From Lachnospiraceae bacterium (lineage in GTDB: Bacteria; Bacillota; Clostridia; Lachnospirales; Lachnospiraceae): DNA of 64,000 bases. A program made the translations under genes and the position numbers. A model generated the notes under the pieces. The model saw nothing but the letters and a program-made list of their open reading frames with translations, made no database searches and was not told the origin of the DNA. How positions within the stretch are numbered: position 1 is the stretch's first letter; each line of letters begins with the position of its first letter. Positions 35,090 through 43,224 of this stretch are shown piece by piece. The stretch spans positions 1 through 64,000 of the forward strand of contig JAFTVH010000010.1 in NCBI GenBank assembly GCA_017465845.1. The letters run 5' to 3'.

Positions 35090-35590
35090 CTAAAAGCTTC
35101 TGATTTTGTCTCCGTCGTCTTCGGTATTTTCTATGCTTTTGATACATACGTCATACCCGATAGCATCATTCACCTGTACATGTACAGTATCTCCCACTTT
35201 ATGCCCCAGAAGCGCTTTTCCCAATGGAGACTCATTGCTGATCAACCCTTCCAGAGAGTTCCCTCTCACTGTAGTGACGATCTTGTAGGTTTCCTCCAGA
35301 CCGTCCTCTACAAATTCTACCGTTACCGTATTGTTGATGCCCACCTCGTCCGCAGCGGAATCCTCGGAAATCACTTTGGCGGTACGGATCATTCGCTCCA
35401 GATACCGGATTCTGCTCTCGTTCTGGTTCTTCACCTTTTTGGCGGCATGGTATTCAAAATTCTCACTCAAGTCACCGTGGGCTCTGGCTTCTTTTACATC
35501 CTCAAGTGCCTTGGGACGCACCACCAGCTTGCGGTACTCGATTTCTTCCTCCATTTTTTTGATATCGCTTGGAGTTAATTCATCATACAT
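35090..35590 (-). CDS. greA: Transcription elongation factor GreA
   Basis: 166 aa from ATG 35588-35590, which has AAAGG about 10 nt upstream; a TTG two codons earlier (35596) is an alternative, only 4 nt from that site. The N-terminal coiled-coil hairpin carries the acidic tip in GDLSENFEYHAAK, the GreA signature that lets it stimulate RNA polymerase transcript cleavage in backtracked complexes. The C-terminal FKBP-like domain ends 'SPLGKALLGHKVGDTV'. It lies 15 bp upstream of the HAD-CPBP gene on the same strand. Confidence 0.92.
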   Translation of the reverse strand: MYDELTPSDIKKMEEEIEYRKLVVRPKALEDVKEARAHGDLSENFEYHAAKKVKNQNESRIRYLERMIRTAKVISEDSAADEVGINNTVTVEFVEDGLEETYKIVTTVRGNSLEGLISNESPLGKALLGHKVGDTVHVQVNDAIGYDVCIKSIENTEDDGDKIRSF

Positions 35591-35659
35591 TTTCAATCTG
35601 CCTTTCTGTTACTATCCAGCTTTTATAAAAGGAGCCGGTTCTTTGCCACCGGCTCGTAA

Positions 35660-36625
35660 CTACATCTGAATTCCGTAAATCACTGCCACCGCCAGAATGA
35701 TCTGGATAATGGCAAAGCGGAACACCGTCTGGGTATTGGACCAGTCCCACACCTTGCGCACATGGTCATGCAGGGGCGTTCTCACATTTTTCAAAATATG
35801 TATCTTACAGAAACGAAGCAGCGCCACCTTCACAAGTCCCAGTCCACCGTCCAGAATCAGTACCAGCGCTACCGGAATATAGAGGAATGGGCAACCTGTC
35901 TTCAAAATGGCGATACTGATAAATAAGCCCATAGCTCTGGAACCCGCATCGCCCATCATCAGACGGCTTGGCGTAGCGTTGTACCAAAGATAACCCAGGA
36001 TACATACTGCAAACAGCAGAATCAGGAAAGAGGCATCTCCTCCCACTCCTTTGATGAGGTCAATTGCATATATTGTCATAATCGTGATAATTGTCAGCGT
36101 ACCTGACAGACCGTCCACGCCATCGGAACAGTTGGTCACATTTACGGATGCCCACACCAGAATGACAATGCCCAATGCAAACACCACGGGCGGCAGGGTG
36201 AATTTCACACCAAACAGCGCCAGCTCTACCACATTGGAATTGAATTTCAGATAAGTCAAAGCCACCATGGCAGCTACACACAGATCAAGAAATCCTTTCT
36301 TATACTCGCCCCATGGATTCTTGGAAGCATCATCCAGAAACCCGGTCATCATGCTGATCACGATCAAAATCAGGTAAATCAGTATCTCCGCATTCACAGG
36401 TGCAAACAAAAGCGCTGCCACCACAAAGGCAAGGACAAAAATAATACCTGCCCCCCTCGGCTTCCCTGCTGATTTTTTTCCATCATGTGCAAAATCTCTT
36501 CCCGCATCCTTGGGAAGATACTTACTCAGCTTTGCAGTCGCAATTACCGTTGCTGCAAAAGCGAACAGAATGCCTAAAAAGGCGGCTACGGGCGACATAG
36601 ATGCCGGTATCAGATTTAAAAGCAT
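35660..36625 (-). CDS. MraY-like phospho-sugar transferase
   Basis: 321 aa from ATG 36623-36625, chosen because AGGAG lies 7 nt upstream; the longer open frame to 36760 overlaps the promoter. About ten membrane helices. Catalytic signatures of the polyprenyl-phosphate hexose-1-P transferase family are present: NCSDGVDGLSG, 'PSRLMMGDAGSRAMG' and a C-terminal PLHDHVRK in place of the usual HHH motif. The Gly-Asp-Ala and HDH variants, and the location outside the mur-fts cluster, suggest a paralogue and not the main peptidoglycan MraY. Confidence 0.82.
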   Translation of the reverse strand: MLLNLIPASMSPVAAFLGILFAFAATVIATAKLSKYLPKDAGRDFAHDGKKSAGKPRGAGIIFVLAFVVAALLFAPVNAEILIYLILIVISMMTGFLDDASKNPWGEYKKGFLDLCVAAMVALTYLKFNSNVVELALFGVKFTLPPVVFALGIVILVWASVNVTNCSDGVDGLSGTLTIITIMTIYAIDLIKGVGGDASFLILLFAVCILGYLWYNATPSRLMMGDAGSRAMGLFISIAILKTGCPFLYIPVALVLILDGGLGLVKVALLRFCKIHILKNVRTPLHDHVRKVWDWSNTQTVFRFAIIQIILAVAVIYGIQM

Positions 36626-36704
36626 ACACAATCTCCTATCCGGAAAAGGCTTACATGGCTTTCCCCATACAAAAAGTACCTGGCGCTTACAACCAAGTAT
36701 CTTT

Positions 36705-36733
36705 ATTTTAACTTTGCCATATGGGAATGTCAA
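36705..36733 (-). promoter_or_regulatory. Promoter of the MraY-like gene
   Basis: Consensus TTGACA (36728-36733), 17-bp spacer, TAAAAT (36705-36710), about 80 nt upstream of the chosen start codon. Confidence 0.7.
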
Positions 36734-36757
36734 GAACAATTGATATACCGGTTCAGC

Positions 36758-36816
36758 CATAGCCCATATGACGTGCGAATCATGCTTGCATGAATGAGCA
36801 CGTTATACGGGCTATG
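36758..36816. repeat. Long intergenic hairpin, 19-bp arms
   Basis: CATAGCCCATATGACGTGC (36758-36776) and GCACGTTATACGGGCTATG (36798-36816) pair over 19 bp with two imperfect positions. The loop holds a second palindrome, TCATGC-TT-GCATGA. GC-rich palindromic sequence continues to about 36900 (AGCTGCAAAGCAGC, GCGCCGCAGGCGCGGC). It lies between the divergent MraY-like and MATE promoters and looks like a REP-type or structured element. Function unknown. Confidence 0.55.
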
Positions 36817-36924
36817 AGCGGAGCGCCTTCTTATGAGCAAAGGTAGCTGCAAAGCAGCGGAAAGCGCCGCAGGCGCGGCTTTGCGAATGGCGCGGTGCTG
36901 AACGTCACTTCTTTGTATCCGCGG

Positions 36925-36953
36925 TTGACACATTCCCCCAAAAGTTCTATAGT
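36925..36953 (+). promoter_or_regulatory. Promoter of the MATE gene
   Basis: TTGACA (36925-36930), 17-bp spacer, TATAGT (36948-36953); GGAGG at 36970-36974 before ATG 36985. Confidence 0.75.
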
Positions 36954-36984
36954 TAATATAGTAATTTTCGGAGGTAACTGTTCC

Positions 36985-38340
36985 ATGAGCAATCAGAAAG
37001 CTTCCGCCACCCTTCTCACCGAAGGGCCCATCGGAAGAAAAATACTTGCATTTGCATTCCCCTTGTTTTTGGGGAATCTGTTCCAACAGCTTTACAATAC
37101 AGCAGACTCATTGATCGTAGGTAATTTCATCGGCAGCGATGCCCTGGCCGCAGTCAGCTCTTCCGGAAGCCTTATCTTCCTTCTGGTAGGGTTTTTTAAT
37201 GGTATCTCGGTGGGTGCAGGTGTGGTCATTGCCAGGTATTTCGGAGCCAGAGACAAGGACGGCGTAGAGCGTTCCGTACATACCACTGTGGCTTTTGGAC
37301 TGGCGGCAGGGGTGGCTCTGACCTTTATCGGCATCCTGTTTACGCCTTTTATCTTAAAGCTGATGGGGACACCGGCAGATGTACTGCCCTCCTCCATCCT
37401 GTATTTCCGCATTTATTTCTGCGGTTCCCTGGCTTTTGTCATGTACAATATCTGCGTAGGTATCCTGCAGTCCGTGGGAGACAGCAGACATCCCTTGTAC
37501 TACCTGATTATGTCTTCTGTGGTAAATGTGGTGCTGGACCTGCTGTTTGTGGCAGTGTTCAAGCTGGGCGTGGGAAGTGCCGCTTTGGCTACCGTGATTT
37601 CCCAGTTCCTCAGTGCCGGGCTGTGTTTCCTGCGGCTGACACGCGCAAAAGAGGAATACCGTATCGTTATCAGGCGTATCCGTTTTGACCTGCCCATGTT
37701 AAAGCAGGTCATTCAGAACGGTCTTCCTACCGGTCTGCAGAATTCCATCATTGCTTTTGCTAACGTAGTGGTGCAGTCTAATATCAATGCGTTCGGTAAG
37801 ATGGCAGTGGCAGGCTGCGGCTCTTATGCTAAAATAGAAGGCTTCGGTTTCCTGCCGATCAACTGTTTTACCATGGCGCTGACTACTTTTATCAGCCAGA
37901 ATCTGGGTGCAAGGCAGTATGAACGCGCGAAAAAAGGCGCCAGATTCGGTATTCTGTGCTCTATTACTATTGCGGAACTGGTGGGAATTCTGATTTATAT
38001 TTTCTCTCCTGTTTTGATCGCTCTCTTTAACGCTGACCCTCAGGTGGTAGGGTACGGTGTGACCCAGGCAAGGACGGTGACGCTGTTTTACTTTCTGCTT
38101 GCCTATTCTCACTGTCTGGCAGCGATTTTCCGTGGGGCCGGGCGCTCTGCAGTGCCCATGACGGTTATGCTGGTGTGCTGGTGCATTATCCGTGTGACTT
38201 ATATTACGATCATTGTGAAATTTGTACCGGTGATCAATGTGATTTTCTGGGCTTATCCGCTGACCTGGTCTTTGAGCTCGATTATTTTTACAATTTATTT
38301 CTTTAAGTCGGACTGGGTGCATGCGTATGAGAGGAAGTAA
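36985..38340 (+). CDS. MATE-family efflux transporter
   Basis: 451 aa from ATG 36985, which has GGAGG 10 nt upstream; an in-frame ATG at 36895 precedes the promoter and is not used. Twelve membrane helices. It starts 'LLTEGPIGRKILAFAFPLFLGNLFQQLYNTADSLIVGNFIG', the DinF/NorM-like first helix of bacterial MATE antiporters, and the second half repeats the pattern ('GLPTGLQNSIIAFANVVVQ'). It exports cationic or hydrophobic compounds by Na+ or H+ antiport; the substrate cannot be predicted. Confidence 0.93.
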   Translation: MSNQKASATLLTEGPIGRKILAFAFPLFLGNLFQQLYNTADSLIVGNFIGSDALAAVSSSGSLIFLLVGFFNGISVGAGVVIARYFGARDKDGVERSVHTTVAFGLAAGVALTFIGILFTPFILKLMGTPADVLPSSILYFRIYFCGSLAFVMYNICVGILQSVGDSRHPLYYLIMSSVVNVVLDLLFVAVFKLGVGSAALATVISQFLSAGLCFLRLTRAKEEYRIVIRRIRFDLPMLKQVIQNGLPTGLQNSIIAFANVVVQSNINAFGKMAVAGCGSYAKIEGFGFLPINCFTMALTTFISQNLGARQYERAKKGARFGILCSITIAELVGILIYIFSPVLIALFNADPQVVGYGVTQARTVTLFYFLLAYSHCLAAIFRGAGRSAVPMTVMLVCWCIIRVTYITIIVKFVPVINVIFWAYPLTWSLSSIIFTIYFFKSDWVHAYERK

Positions 38341-38356
38341 ATAGCCGTCTGAAGCA

Positions 38357-38379
38357 GTTGTTGCAAATTTTGCAACAAC
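38357..38379. repeat. 23-bp perfect palindrome after the MATE gene
   Basis: GTTGTTGCAAA-T-TTTGCAACAAC, nested in a wider pairing (CCGTCTG upstream, CAGACTGACGG downstream near 38408-38418). It may end the MATE transcript, but no T-run follows. Confidence 0.5.
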
Positions 38380-38492
38380 AGAATTTCTATCTAATCCTTC
38401 AATTTACAGACTGACGGTTCATGAGAGTTTTGGATTGTCAGAAAAATATTCCCTGAAAACGGCTTTCCAATCGCACAAGTGGATTATTGCTC

Positions 38493-38521
38493 TTGACATT
38501 CCACCCCTTCCGGCGTATAGT
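38493..38521 (+). promoter_or_regulatory. Promoter of the thiT transcript
   Basis: TTGACA (38493-38498), 17-bp spacer, TATAGT (38516-38521). It gives a leader of about 385 nt before thiT. The first 140 nt of that leader hold a C-rich/G-rich hairpin (about 38567-38600) but no recognised gene. Confidence 0.75.
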
Positions 38522-38673
38522 AGAGAATGTAAAATAACTGCCCCAAACAGCAGTTATCAACCAAGTCAAGCCCCCCACAGCAACCTGCGGGGTCTTGATT
38601 CTCGCGGCATAGGCGCTACAAGTAACCGCCGCCAAATGGATGCTGACGCATCCGCTTGGCTCATTGCTCGCGG

Positions 38674-38770
38674 AAATACACAGCTAGGGGAGCACATCGC
38701 TGAGACTGAATCCCATGGGATTCTAACCCTCATTACTTGACCCGGATAATACCGGCGTAAGGAAGCATTT
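38674..38770 (+). ncRNA. TPP riboswitch (THI element)
   Basis: Conserved core is present in order: GGGGAGC, CGCTGAGACTGAAT, AACCCTCATTACTTGACC, GGATAATACCGGCGTAAGGAAG. The closing P1 stem can form from AAAT and ATTT at the ends. It senses thiamine pyrophosphate and here controls the thiamine importer gene downstream, normally switching it off when TPP is high. Confidence 0.95.
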
Positions 38771-38881
38771 CACATTTCAATCGGGAACTGACGAACTGAC
38801 TGCAGGCAGTTTATCAGATTTGCACATCTGCATGTTATCGTGCAGCGGCAATTCCGGCTTGAACGTGAATACCGATGTTGT

Positions 38882-38912
38882 CCCTCCTCGCACAAACGAA
38901 GGAGGATTTTTT
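38882..38912 (+). terminator. Riboswitch expression platform: terminator hairpin that contains the thiT ribosome site
   Basis: CCTCCTCG (38882-38889) can pair with CGAAGGAGG (38897-38905) with one bulged base, followed by ATTTTTTT. The AGGAGG of the 3' arm is also the thiT Shine-Dalgarno sequence, 8 nt from ATG 38914. One hairpin could therefore terminate transcription and mask translation. Confidence 0.7.
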
Positions 38913-38913
38913 T

Positions 38914-39618
38914 ATGTCTATTGTTACACCCGATGGCGGCCTGACCTTTTTAGGTTACGCCTTATGTATTGTTGCTATTATCGTACTTATCTTTGCGGCC
39001 ACATGGCTTTACAGCAAGGCTGCTGCGAAAGCAGACTCCGGCAAAACCGATGCCGGGCAGGCATCTGCTAAAAAGAAGCTGACAACCAAACAGCTGACCT
39101 TCTGTGCCGCTGCTCTGGCCCTTGCCTTTGTGACTTCTTATATCAAAATCGGTCCGGAACTTCCCTGGGGCGGCTCCGTTACCCTTTTCAGCATGCTCTT
39201 TGTCTGCCTGATCGGTTACTGGTATGGTCCCGGAGTGGGAATCCTTACCGGTCTGGCTTACGGTATTCTGCAGTTTTTGCAGGGACCTTATGTGCTCTCC
39301 TTTTTCCAGGTATGCTGCGATTATATTCTGGCATTTGCAGGACTGGGTCTGGCCGGATTTTTCAGCAAAAGCAAGAATGGACTGCTGAAAGGATATCTGC
39401 TGGGCATTCTGGTCCGTGGTGCATTCCATACGCTGGGTGGTTATCTGTACTGGATGGACTACATGCCGGAAAATTTTCCACAGTCACTGGCTGCCATTTA
39501 TCCTATTGTATATAACTATTCTTACATTCTGGCAGAAGGTGTACTGACCGTTATCATTCTCCTGCTGCCGCCGGTAAAAAAGGCTTTGGTGCAGGTGAAG
39601 AAGATTGCTGCAGAGTAG
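38914..39618 (+). CDS. thiT: Energy-coupled thiamine transporter S component ThiT
   Basis: 234 aa from ATG 38914 (AGGAGG 8 nt upstream). After an extra N-terminal helix and a Lys/Ala-rich linker (residues 1-60, unusual compared with the roughly 190-aa norm), the ThiT core follows: 'TFCAAALALAFVTSYIKI', the signature GGSVTLFSML, 'GYWYGPGVGILTGLAYGILQFLQGPYV' and 'FFQVCCDYILAFAGLGLAG'. It binds thiamine and needs the shared EcfAA'T module encoded elsewhere. The upstream TPP riboswitch confirms the role. Confidence 0.94.
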   Translation: MSIVTPDGGLTFLGYALCIVAIIVLIFAATWLYSKAAAKADSGKTDAGQASAKKKLTTKQLTFCAAALALAFVTSYIKIGPELPWGGSVTLFSMLFVCLIGYWYGPGVGILTGLAYGILQFLQGPYVLSFFQVCCDYILAFAGLGLAGFFSKSKNGLLKGYLLGILVRGAFHTLGGYLYWMDYMPENFPQSLAAIYPIVYNYSYILAEGVLTVIILLLPPVKKALVQVKKIAAE

Positions 39619-39666
39619 GTTAATTGTATCTGAATAAGCTATTGTTTCATGATTAGTTATATGTTG

Positions 39667-39708
39667 TGCGCAGTTTTGCTTGTTTATGCAGTCAAAGCTG
39701 CGCATTTT
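39667..39708 (+). terminator. Terminator of thiT
   Basis: TGCGCAG (39667-39673) and CTGCGCA (39698-39704), then TTTT. Confidence 0.65.
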
Positions 39709-39726
39709 CCTATTTTTGACGACCGC

Positions 39727-39755
39727 TTGCTTACCTTTACTCTTCTTTTTATAAT
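39727..39755 (+). promoter_or_regulatory. Promoter of the gene at 39920
   Basis: TTGCTT (39727-39732), 17-bp spacer, TATAAT (39750-39755). The remaining leader of about 160 nt shows no recognised element. Confidence 0.55.
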
Positions 39756-39919
39756 ATTAACTGTCCAGAGCCAAACGGATGTATAGAAAATTGCGATGAA
39801 TGCTTGCATACGAGAGTGATTTTTCACATACAGCCATTCGGCGAGAGCAAAAACGCAATGTTTGGGATATTGGATCTGAACACTAAAAAAGAGCAGAAAG
39901 GAGACCGCAGTATAAAATT

Positions 39920-40966
39920 ATGGAATATCAGAACAATATATCAGTCGGTGGTTTTCACACCGGTCACGTCCAGGGCATTGCCGTGGACAAAAATCGGGAA
40001 TATATGTATTATTCCTTTACTACCTGTCTGGTCAAGACGGACATGGAGGGCAATATCGTCGGAACTGTGAAAGGCCTTGCGGGGCATCTGGGATGCATCG
40101 CTTACTGTGAAGAAGACGGCAGAGTATACGGTTCTCTGGAGTACAAGCATGATGCAATCGGCTCCGGTATTTTGAAGAAAATGGACCAGCAGATTGAGGT
40201 GACAGACGGATTCTATATTGCCATATTCGATGTGACTAAAATTGACCGGATGGACATGGATGCAGAAAAAGATGGTGTCATGACCAGCGTTTATCTGAAA
40301 GAAGTAGTCAACGATTATATGGCACCGGGACACAGATACGCCTGCAGCGGTATCGACGGTACAACCTTTGCTCCCATTCCCGGAAGCAACAATGGCAGCC
40401 ATTCTGACAAGAAATATCTGTACGTGGCCTATGGTATTTACAGCGATGTGGAACGTAAGGATAATGACTATCAGGTCATCCTTCGATATGACACCACAGA
40501 CTGGAGCAAGTATGAAAAACCCTTGAATCAGATAAATATGCACAGGCAGGGACCGGCTAAACCTGACAGTAAGTATTTTGTCTATACAGGAAATACCGCT
40601 TACGGTATCCAGAATCTGGAGTATGACCCGTATACGAATTACATGTTTGCGGCAGTATATCGCGGACACAAAGAAGAATTTCCTAATTATCCAATGTTCG
40701 TCATTGACATAACAAAAGAAGCTAATGCAGAGCAGCTTAAAGGAATCGGCCATGAAGGAGAAGTACTGGCACTGGCCCGTGTAGGAGAATATCATAAAGC
40801 AACCGGCGTCTATGGATATCACTTTGACTATGGCGCCACCGGTATTATCGCCCTTGGAGATGGTTACTATTATTTCTCCCATGACAAAAAGTCCGGTGAA
40901 GAAGGTTATGGTACTACAGTGAAGCTATATCGTTATCATTCGCAGAATGGTTTTACTATAGTCTGA
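39920..40966 (+). CDS. Protein of unknown function, beta-propeller-like
   Basis: 348-aa protein I do not recognise. It has no signal peptide. Strand-rich segments recur ('HTGHVQGIAVDKNREYMYYSF', 'GHLGCIAYCEEDGRVYGSLEY', 'AYGIQNLEYDPYTNYMFAAVY', 'GATGIIALGDGYYYFSHD'), spaced like propeller blades, so a six-bladed propeller of SMP-30 or arylesterase type is possible. The nearest good ribosome site (AAAGGAG, 39897-39903) is 16 nt from the only in-frame ATG, so the start is weak. Neighbours: thiT upstream, a convergent glycosidase downstream. Confidence 0.75.
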   Translation: MEYQNNISVGGFHTGHVQGIAVDKNREYMYYSFTTCLVKTDMEGNIVGTVKGLAGHLGCIAYCEEDGRVYGSLEYKHDAIGSGILKKMDQQIEVTDGFYIAIFDVTKIDRMDMDAEKDGVMTSVYLKEVVNDYMAPGHRYACSGIDGTTFAPIPGSNNGSHSDKKYLYVAYGIYSDVERKDNDYQVILRYDTTDWSKYEKPLNQINMHRQGPAKPDSKYFVYTGNTAYGIQNLEYDPYTNYMFAAVYRGHKEEFPNYPMFVIDITKEANAEQLKGIGHEGEVLALARVGEYHKATGVYGYHFDYGATGIIALGDGYYYFSHDKKSGEEGYGTTVKLYRYHSQNGFTIV

Positions 40967-41000
40967 GCATTCAGCCATGCATCTCAAATCACAATAGAAA

Positions 41001-41048
41001 AAGTATGAAAGCAAACAGCGAATTGATTCCGCTCTTGCTTTCATACTT
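41001..41048. terminator. Bidirectional terminator
   Basis: AAGTATGAAAGCAA (41001-41014) and TTGCTTTCATACTT (41035-41048), a perfect 14-bp stem flanked by A-rich and T-rich tracts, between convergent genes 39920 (+) and 41072 (-). Confidence 0.88.
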
Positions 41049-41071
41049 CTTTTATAGCTTTTTGATTGCAC

Positions 41072-43048
41072 TTATTCTACAACCACCATTTGATGGTTCT
41101 CCAGCTTATCCACAGTAAACGTCACATAGCCATCCTTTACTTTATAAGCAACGTCTTCATTCTGCGGTGCCAGATAGACTCTGCTCACCGGCTCACTGCA
41201 TTTTACAGCCACCTTTGTATCATAGATAGGCACGATATCTTCAATAATCTCTGTGTTTTTACCGCGCCTTACAGGAGATGCATACAGTAAATGTACAATC
41301 TTGCGGTTATCCTGCCTGGTCAGGGTAATAATTCCCTGTGCAGGAAGGTCGGTCTTGACGCTCTTATCCGCAAGCAGACGATCCAATGCATAGAGGACGA
41401 TTTCTTTGTCTACAATCGTACCATAGTTGGCATAATCCTCAAAAATATTCCAGGCAATGTAGATTCCGTCTTTTCCCTCCACCATAGCCGGTGCAATGTC
41501 TTTCTTATTATTAGGTGTATGCTTGTGAGAAGAGAAATGTTCAATTGTCCTGTTAAAATAAGGATTCTCACGGTCTGCCAGTACCTCGCCTGCTACTTCC
41601 TCCACCTTATAGCCCTGAGAATACATGATATACGCAGAATTCTTAAGGCTGGACAGTTCAAACCGAGGTCTGCAATAATCGGGACGATATTCATTTTCTC
41701 CGCCAAACCGACAGCCGAAATCTAAGAGAAAGCTGCCTGCTCCATCGGTTCCTGAAGTTCCGCTGGCCAGAATCTTACCGCCTGCTTCCACGAATTGTTT
41801 CAATCTTTCCGTTAATGCCTCGTCCAGAATCACTCCATCCGGCAGGATCAGAAGCTTGTAGTTACTGAAATCTTCCCGGGTATCAATATAGTTAAAGAGA
41901 TATTTGCCCTCTAAAAGGATTCTGGCACAGCCTGCATCTGCCTCCGCTGTCTTAGTGCTTCCGCCAGCCTGTGATGCGCCTCTTCCCTCCAGATAGTTAT
42001 CGATGGCCTCTATTCCCAGAACTGCTACATCTACGATATTCTCAGCCCCTTTCAGGTAAGCCTCTTTTTCTTCTGCCTCTTTATAGGCAGCGCCAATCAG
42101 TTCATAGGTAGCCATGTCCATGCTTCCGTCCGGATGCAGCTGATCACCGATGGAACATTTAGCCCCATTTGCAATGGACAATGCTACTTCATAACGAAGC
42201 GCATTAGGATGTTTGAAGCCACCGAATTCACCCCAGGAAGTGTGGAACTTACCGGTCATTCCAAGGAATTCCATTCCCAGTGTTCTGGCATAAGCTGCCG
42301 ATACCGGAAAATGGTCATATCCCCAACCGCCGGTAGGAAGGCTTTCCAGTTCCAGATGCGTATTCATATGTGCCAGGTCACGTCTTCCCTTACGGATATG
42401 ACCTCCATTGTGGAACACGGGAAGGCCGGGCTTCACACTGTCGATAGTCTCTCTTACACGTCTGGTATAATTGGCGTAAACTCTTTCAGCCAAATCGAGG
42501 GCATCTGCTGCATTGGAAGGATTCTTTCCTTCTGCGATCAGCTGATTCCGGCAAGTCTGGCAATAACAGGGCTGTACATTTACAATATCCAGGAAAATTC
42601 CGTCCGCATCATAATTTTCACATACTTCCTTAATCTGGGCTAAAAGATAATCCAGATAAGGGGTATTGAGACACAGCTTATGATAGCCAGGAGCTGTAAA
42701 ATCCTTTACCCACATAGTAGACTCATCCCGGTTTCTTACCAGATGCTCGCTATGCTTTACTGCATATTTTTCATCAAGACCGGCCGATAAATATACCGGA
42801 GTCTTCACTCCGATTTCATGGGCTGCCTCAATCTGTGCTTTCAATAAATCAAATTTCAGCTGAGGATGCATCTCATTCGCCTTGGAAGGGTGATATGCCC
42901 AGCCATGGTGACATTTGGAAAATACGGTGATGGAATCCACATATCCGACTTTTAACGCCTCCTGAAACTGTTTCTTATCGAAGTTTTCTCCTATTCCACT
43001 TACTTTTTCACTTGTGTGAAAATCAAGATGTACCTGTCTGTAATTCAT
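41072..43048 (-). CDS. Glycoside hydrolase with putative fucosidase-like barrel and beta-galactosidase trimerisation-type domain
   Basis: 658 aa, no signal peptide. Residues 1-350 form a TIM barrel of the hypothetical glycosyl hydrolase 6 type ('QVHLDFHTSEKVSGIGENFDKKQF', 'DSITVFSKCHHGWAYHPSK', 'YDADGIFLDIVNVQPCYCQTCRNQL'); the FLDIV aspartate is a candidate catalytic residue. Residues about 360-500 resemble the trimerisation domain of GH42 beta-galactosidases ('YKLLILPDGVILDEALTERLKQFVEAGGKILASG'). The C-terminus is a small beta-domain. It is monocistronic as far as can be seen. The GH fold is well supported; specificity is unknown. Confidence 0.8.
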   Translation of the reverse strand: MNYRQVHLDFHTSEKVSGIGENFDKKQFQEALKVGYVDSITVFSKCHHGWAYHPSKANEMHPQLKFDLLKAQIEAAHEIGVKTPVYLSAGLDEKYAVKHSEHLVRNRDESTMWVKDFTAPGYHKLCLNTPYLDYLLAQIKEVCENYDADGIFLDIVNVQPCYCQTCRNQLIAEGKNPSNAADALDLAERVYANYTRRVRETIDSVKPGLPVFHNGGHIRKGRRDLAHMNTHLELESLPTGGWGYDHFPVSAAYARTLGMEFLGMTGKFHTSWGEFGGFKHPNALRYEVALSIANGAKCSIGDQLHPDGSMDMATYELIGAAYKEAEEKEAYLKGAENIVDVAVLGIEAIDNYLEGRGASQAGGSTKTAEADAGCARILLEGKYLFNYIDTREDFSNYKLLILPDGVILDEALTERLKQFVEAGGKILASGTSGTDGAGSFLLDFGCRFGGENEYRPDYCRPRFELSSLKNSAYIMYSQGYKVEEVAGEVLADRENPYFNRTIEHFSSHKHTPNNKKDIAPAMVEGKDGIYIAWNIFEDYANYGTIVDKEIVLYALDRLLADKSVKTDLPAQGIITLTRQDNRKIVHLLYASPVRRGKNTEIIEDIVPIYDTKVAVKCSEPVSRVYLAPQNEDVAYKVKDGYVTFTVDKLENHQMVVVE

Positions 43049-43195
43049 TTTTGTCTCCTCTCTGCACGGTCAGTGTACGTACTTACTACTGATTTTATTG
43101 TAAAGCAGTACACAATCTGAGAACATGGAAAAATAGAGAAAAAATATGTAAATTTGAAGCATAGTGGTATCGGTAAGCTTTGCAGAACATAATAA

Positions 43196-43217
43196 AACCG
43201 CCCTATAAAGAGCGGTT
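43196..43217 (-). terminator. Terminator of the patatin-like gene
   Basis: On the minus strand AACCGC, a 10-nt loop, GCGGTT followed by TTATT, directly after the stop codon at 43225. Confidence 0.75.
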
Positions 43218-43224
43218 CTATAAA

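Noticed and set aside
36626-36760. N-terminal extension of the MraY-like protein and an upstream start of MATE at 36895
   Set aside because: Both lie across or before well-formed promoters, and each gene has a better ATG with a Shine-Dalgarno site further in.
37699-38322. 207-codon minus-strand open frame opposite the MATE gene
   Set aside because: Composition (His/Gln/Asn/Arg-rich) is typical of an antisense shadow of membrane-protein codons.
39941-40882. 313-codon minus-strand open frame opposite the gene at 39920
   Set aside because: No ribosome site and a cysteine/isoleucine-rich random composition. The plus-strand frame has its own promoter and terminator.
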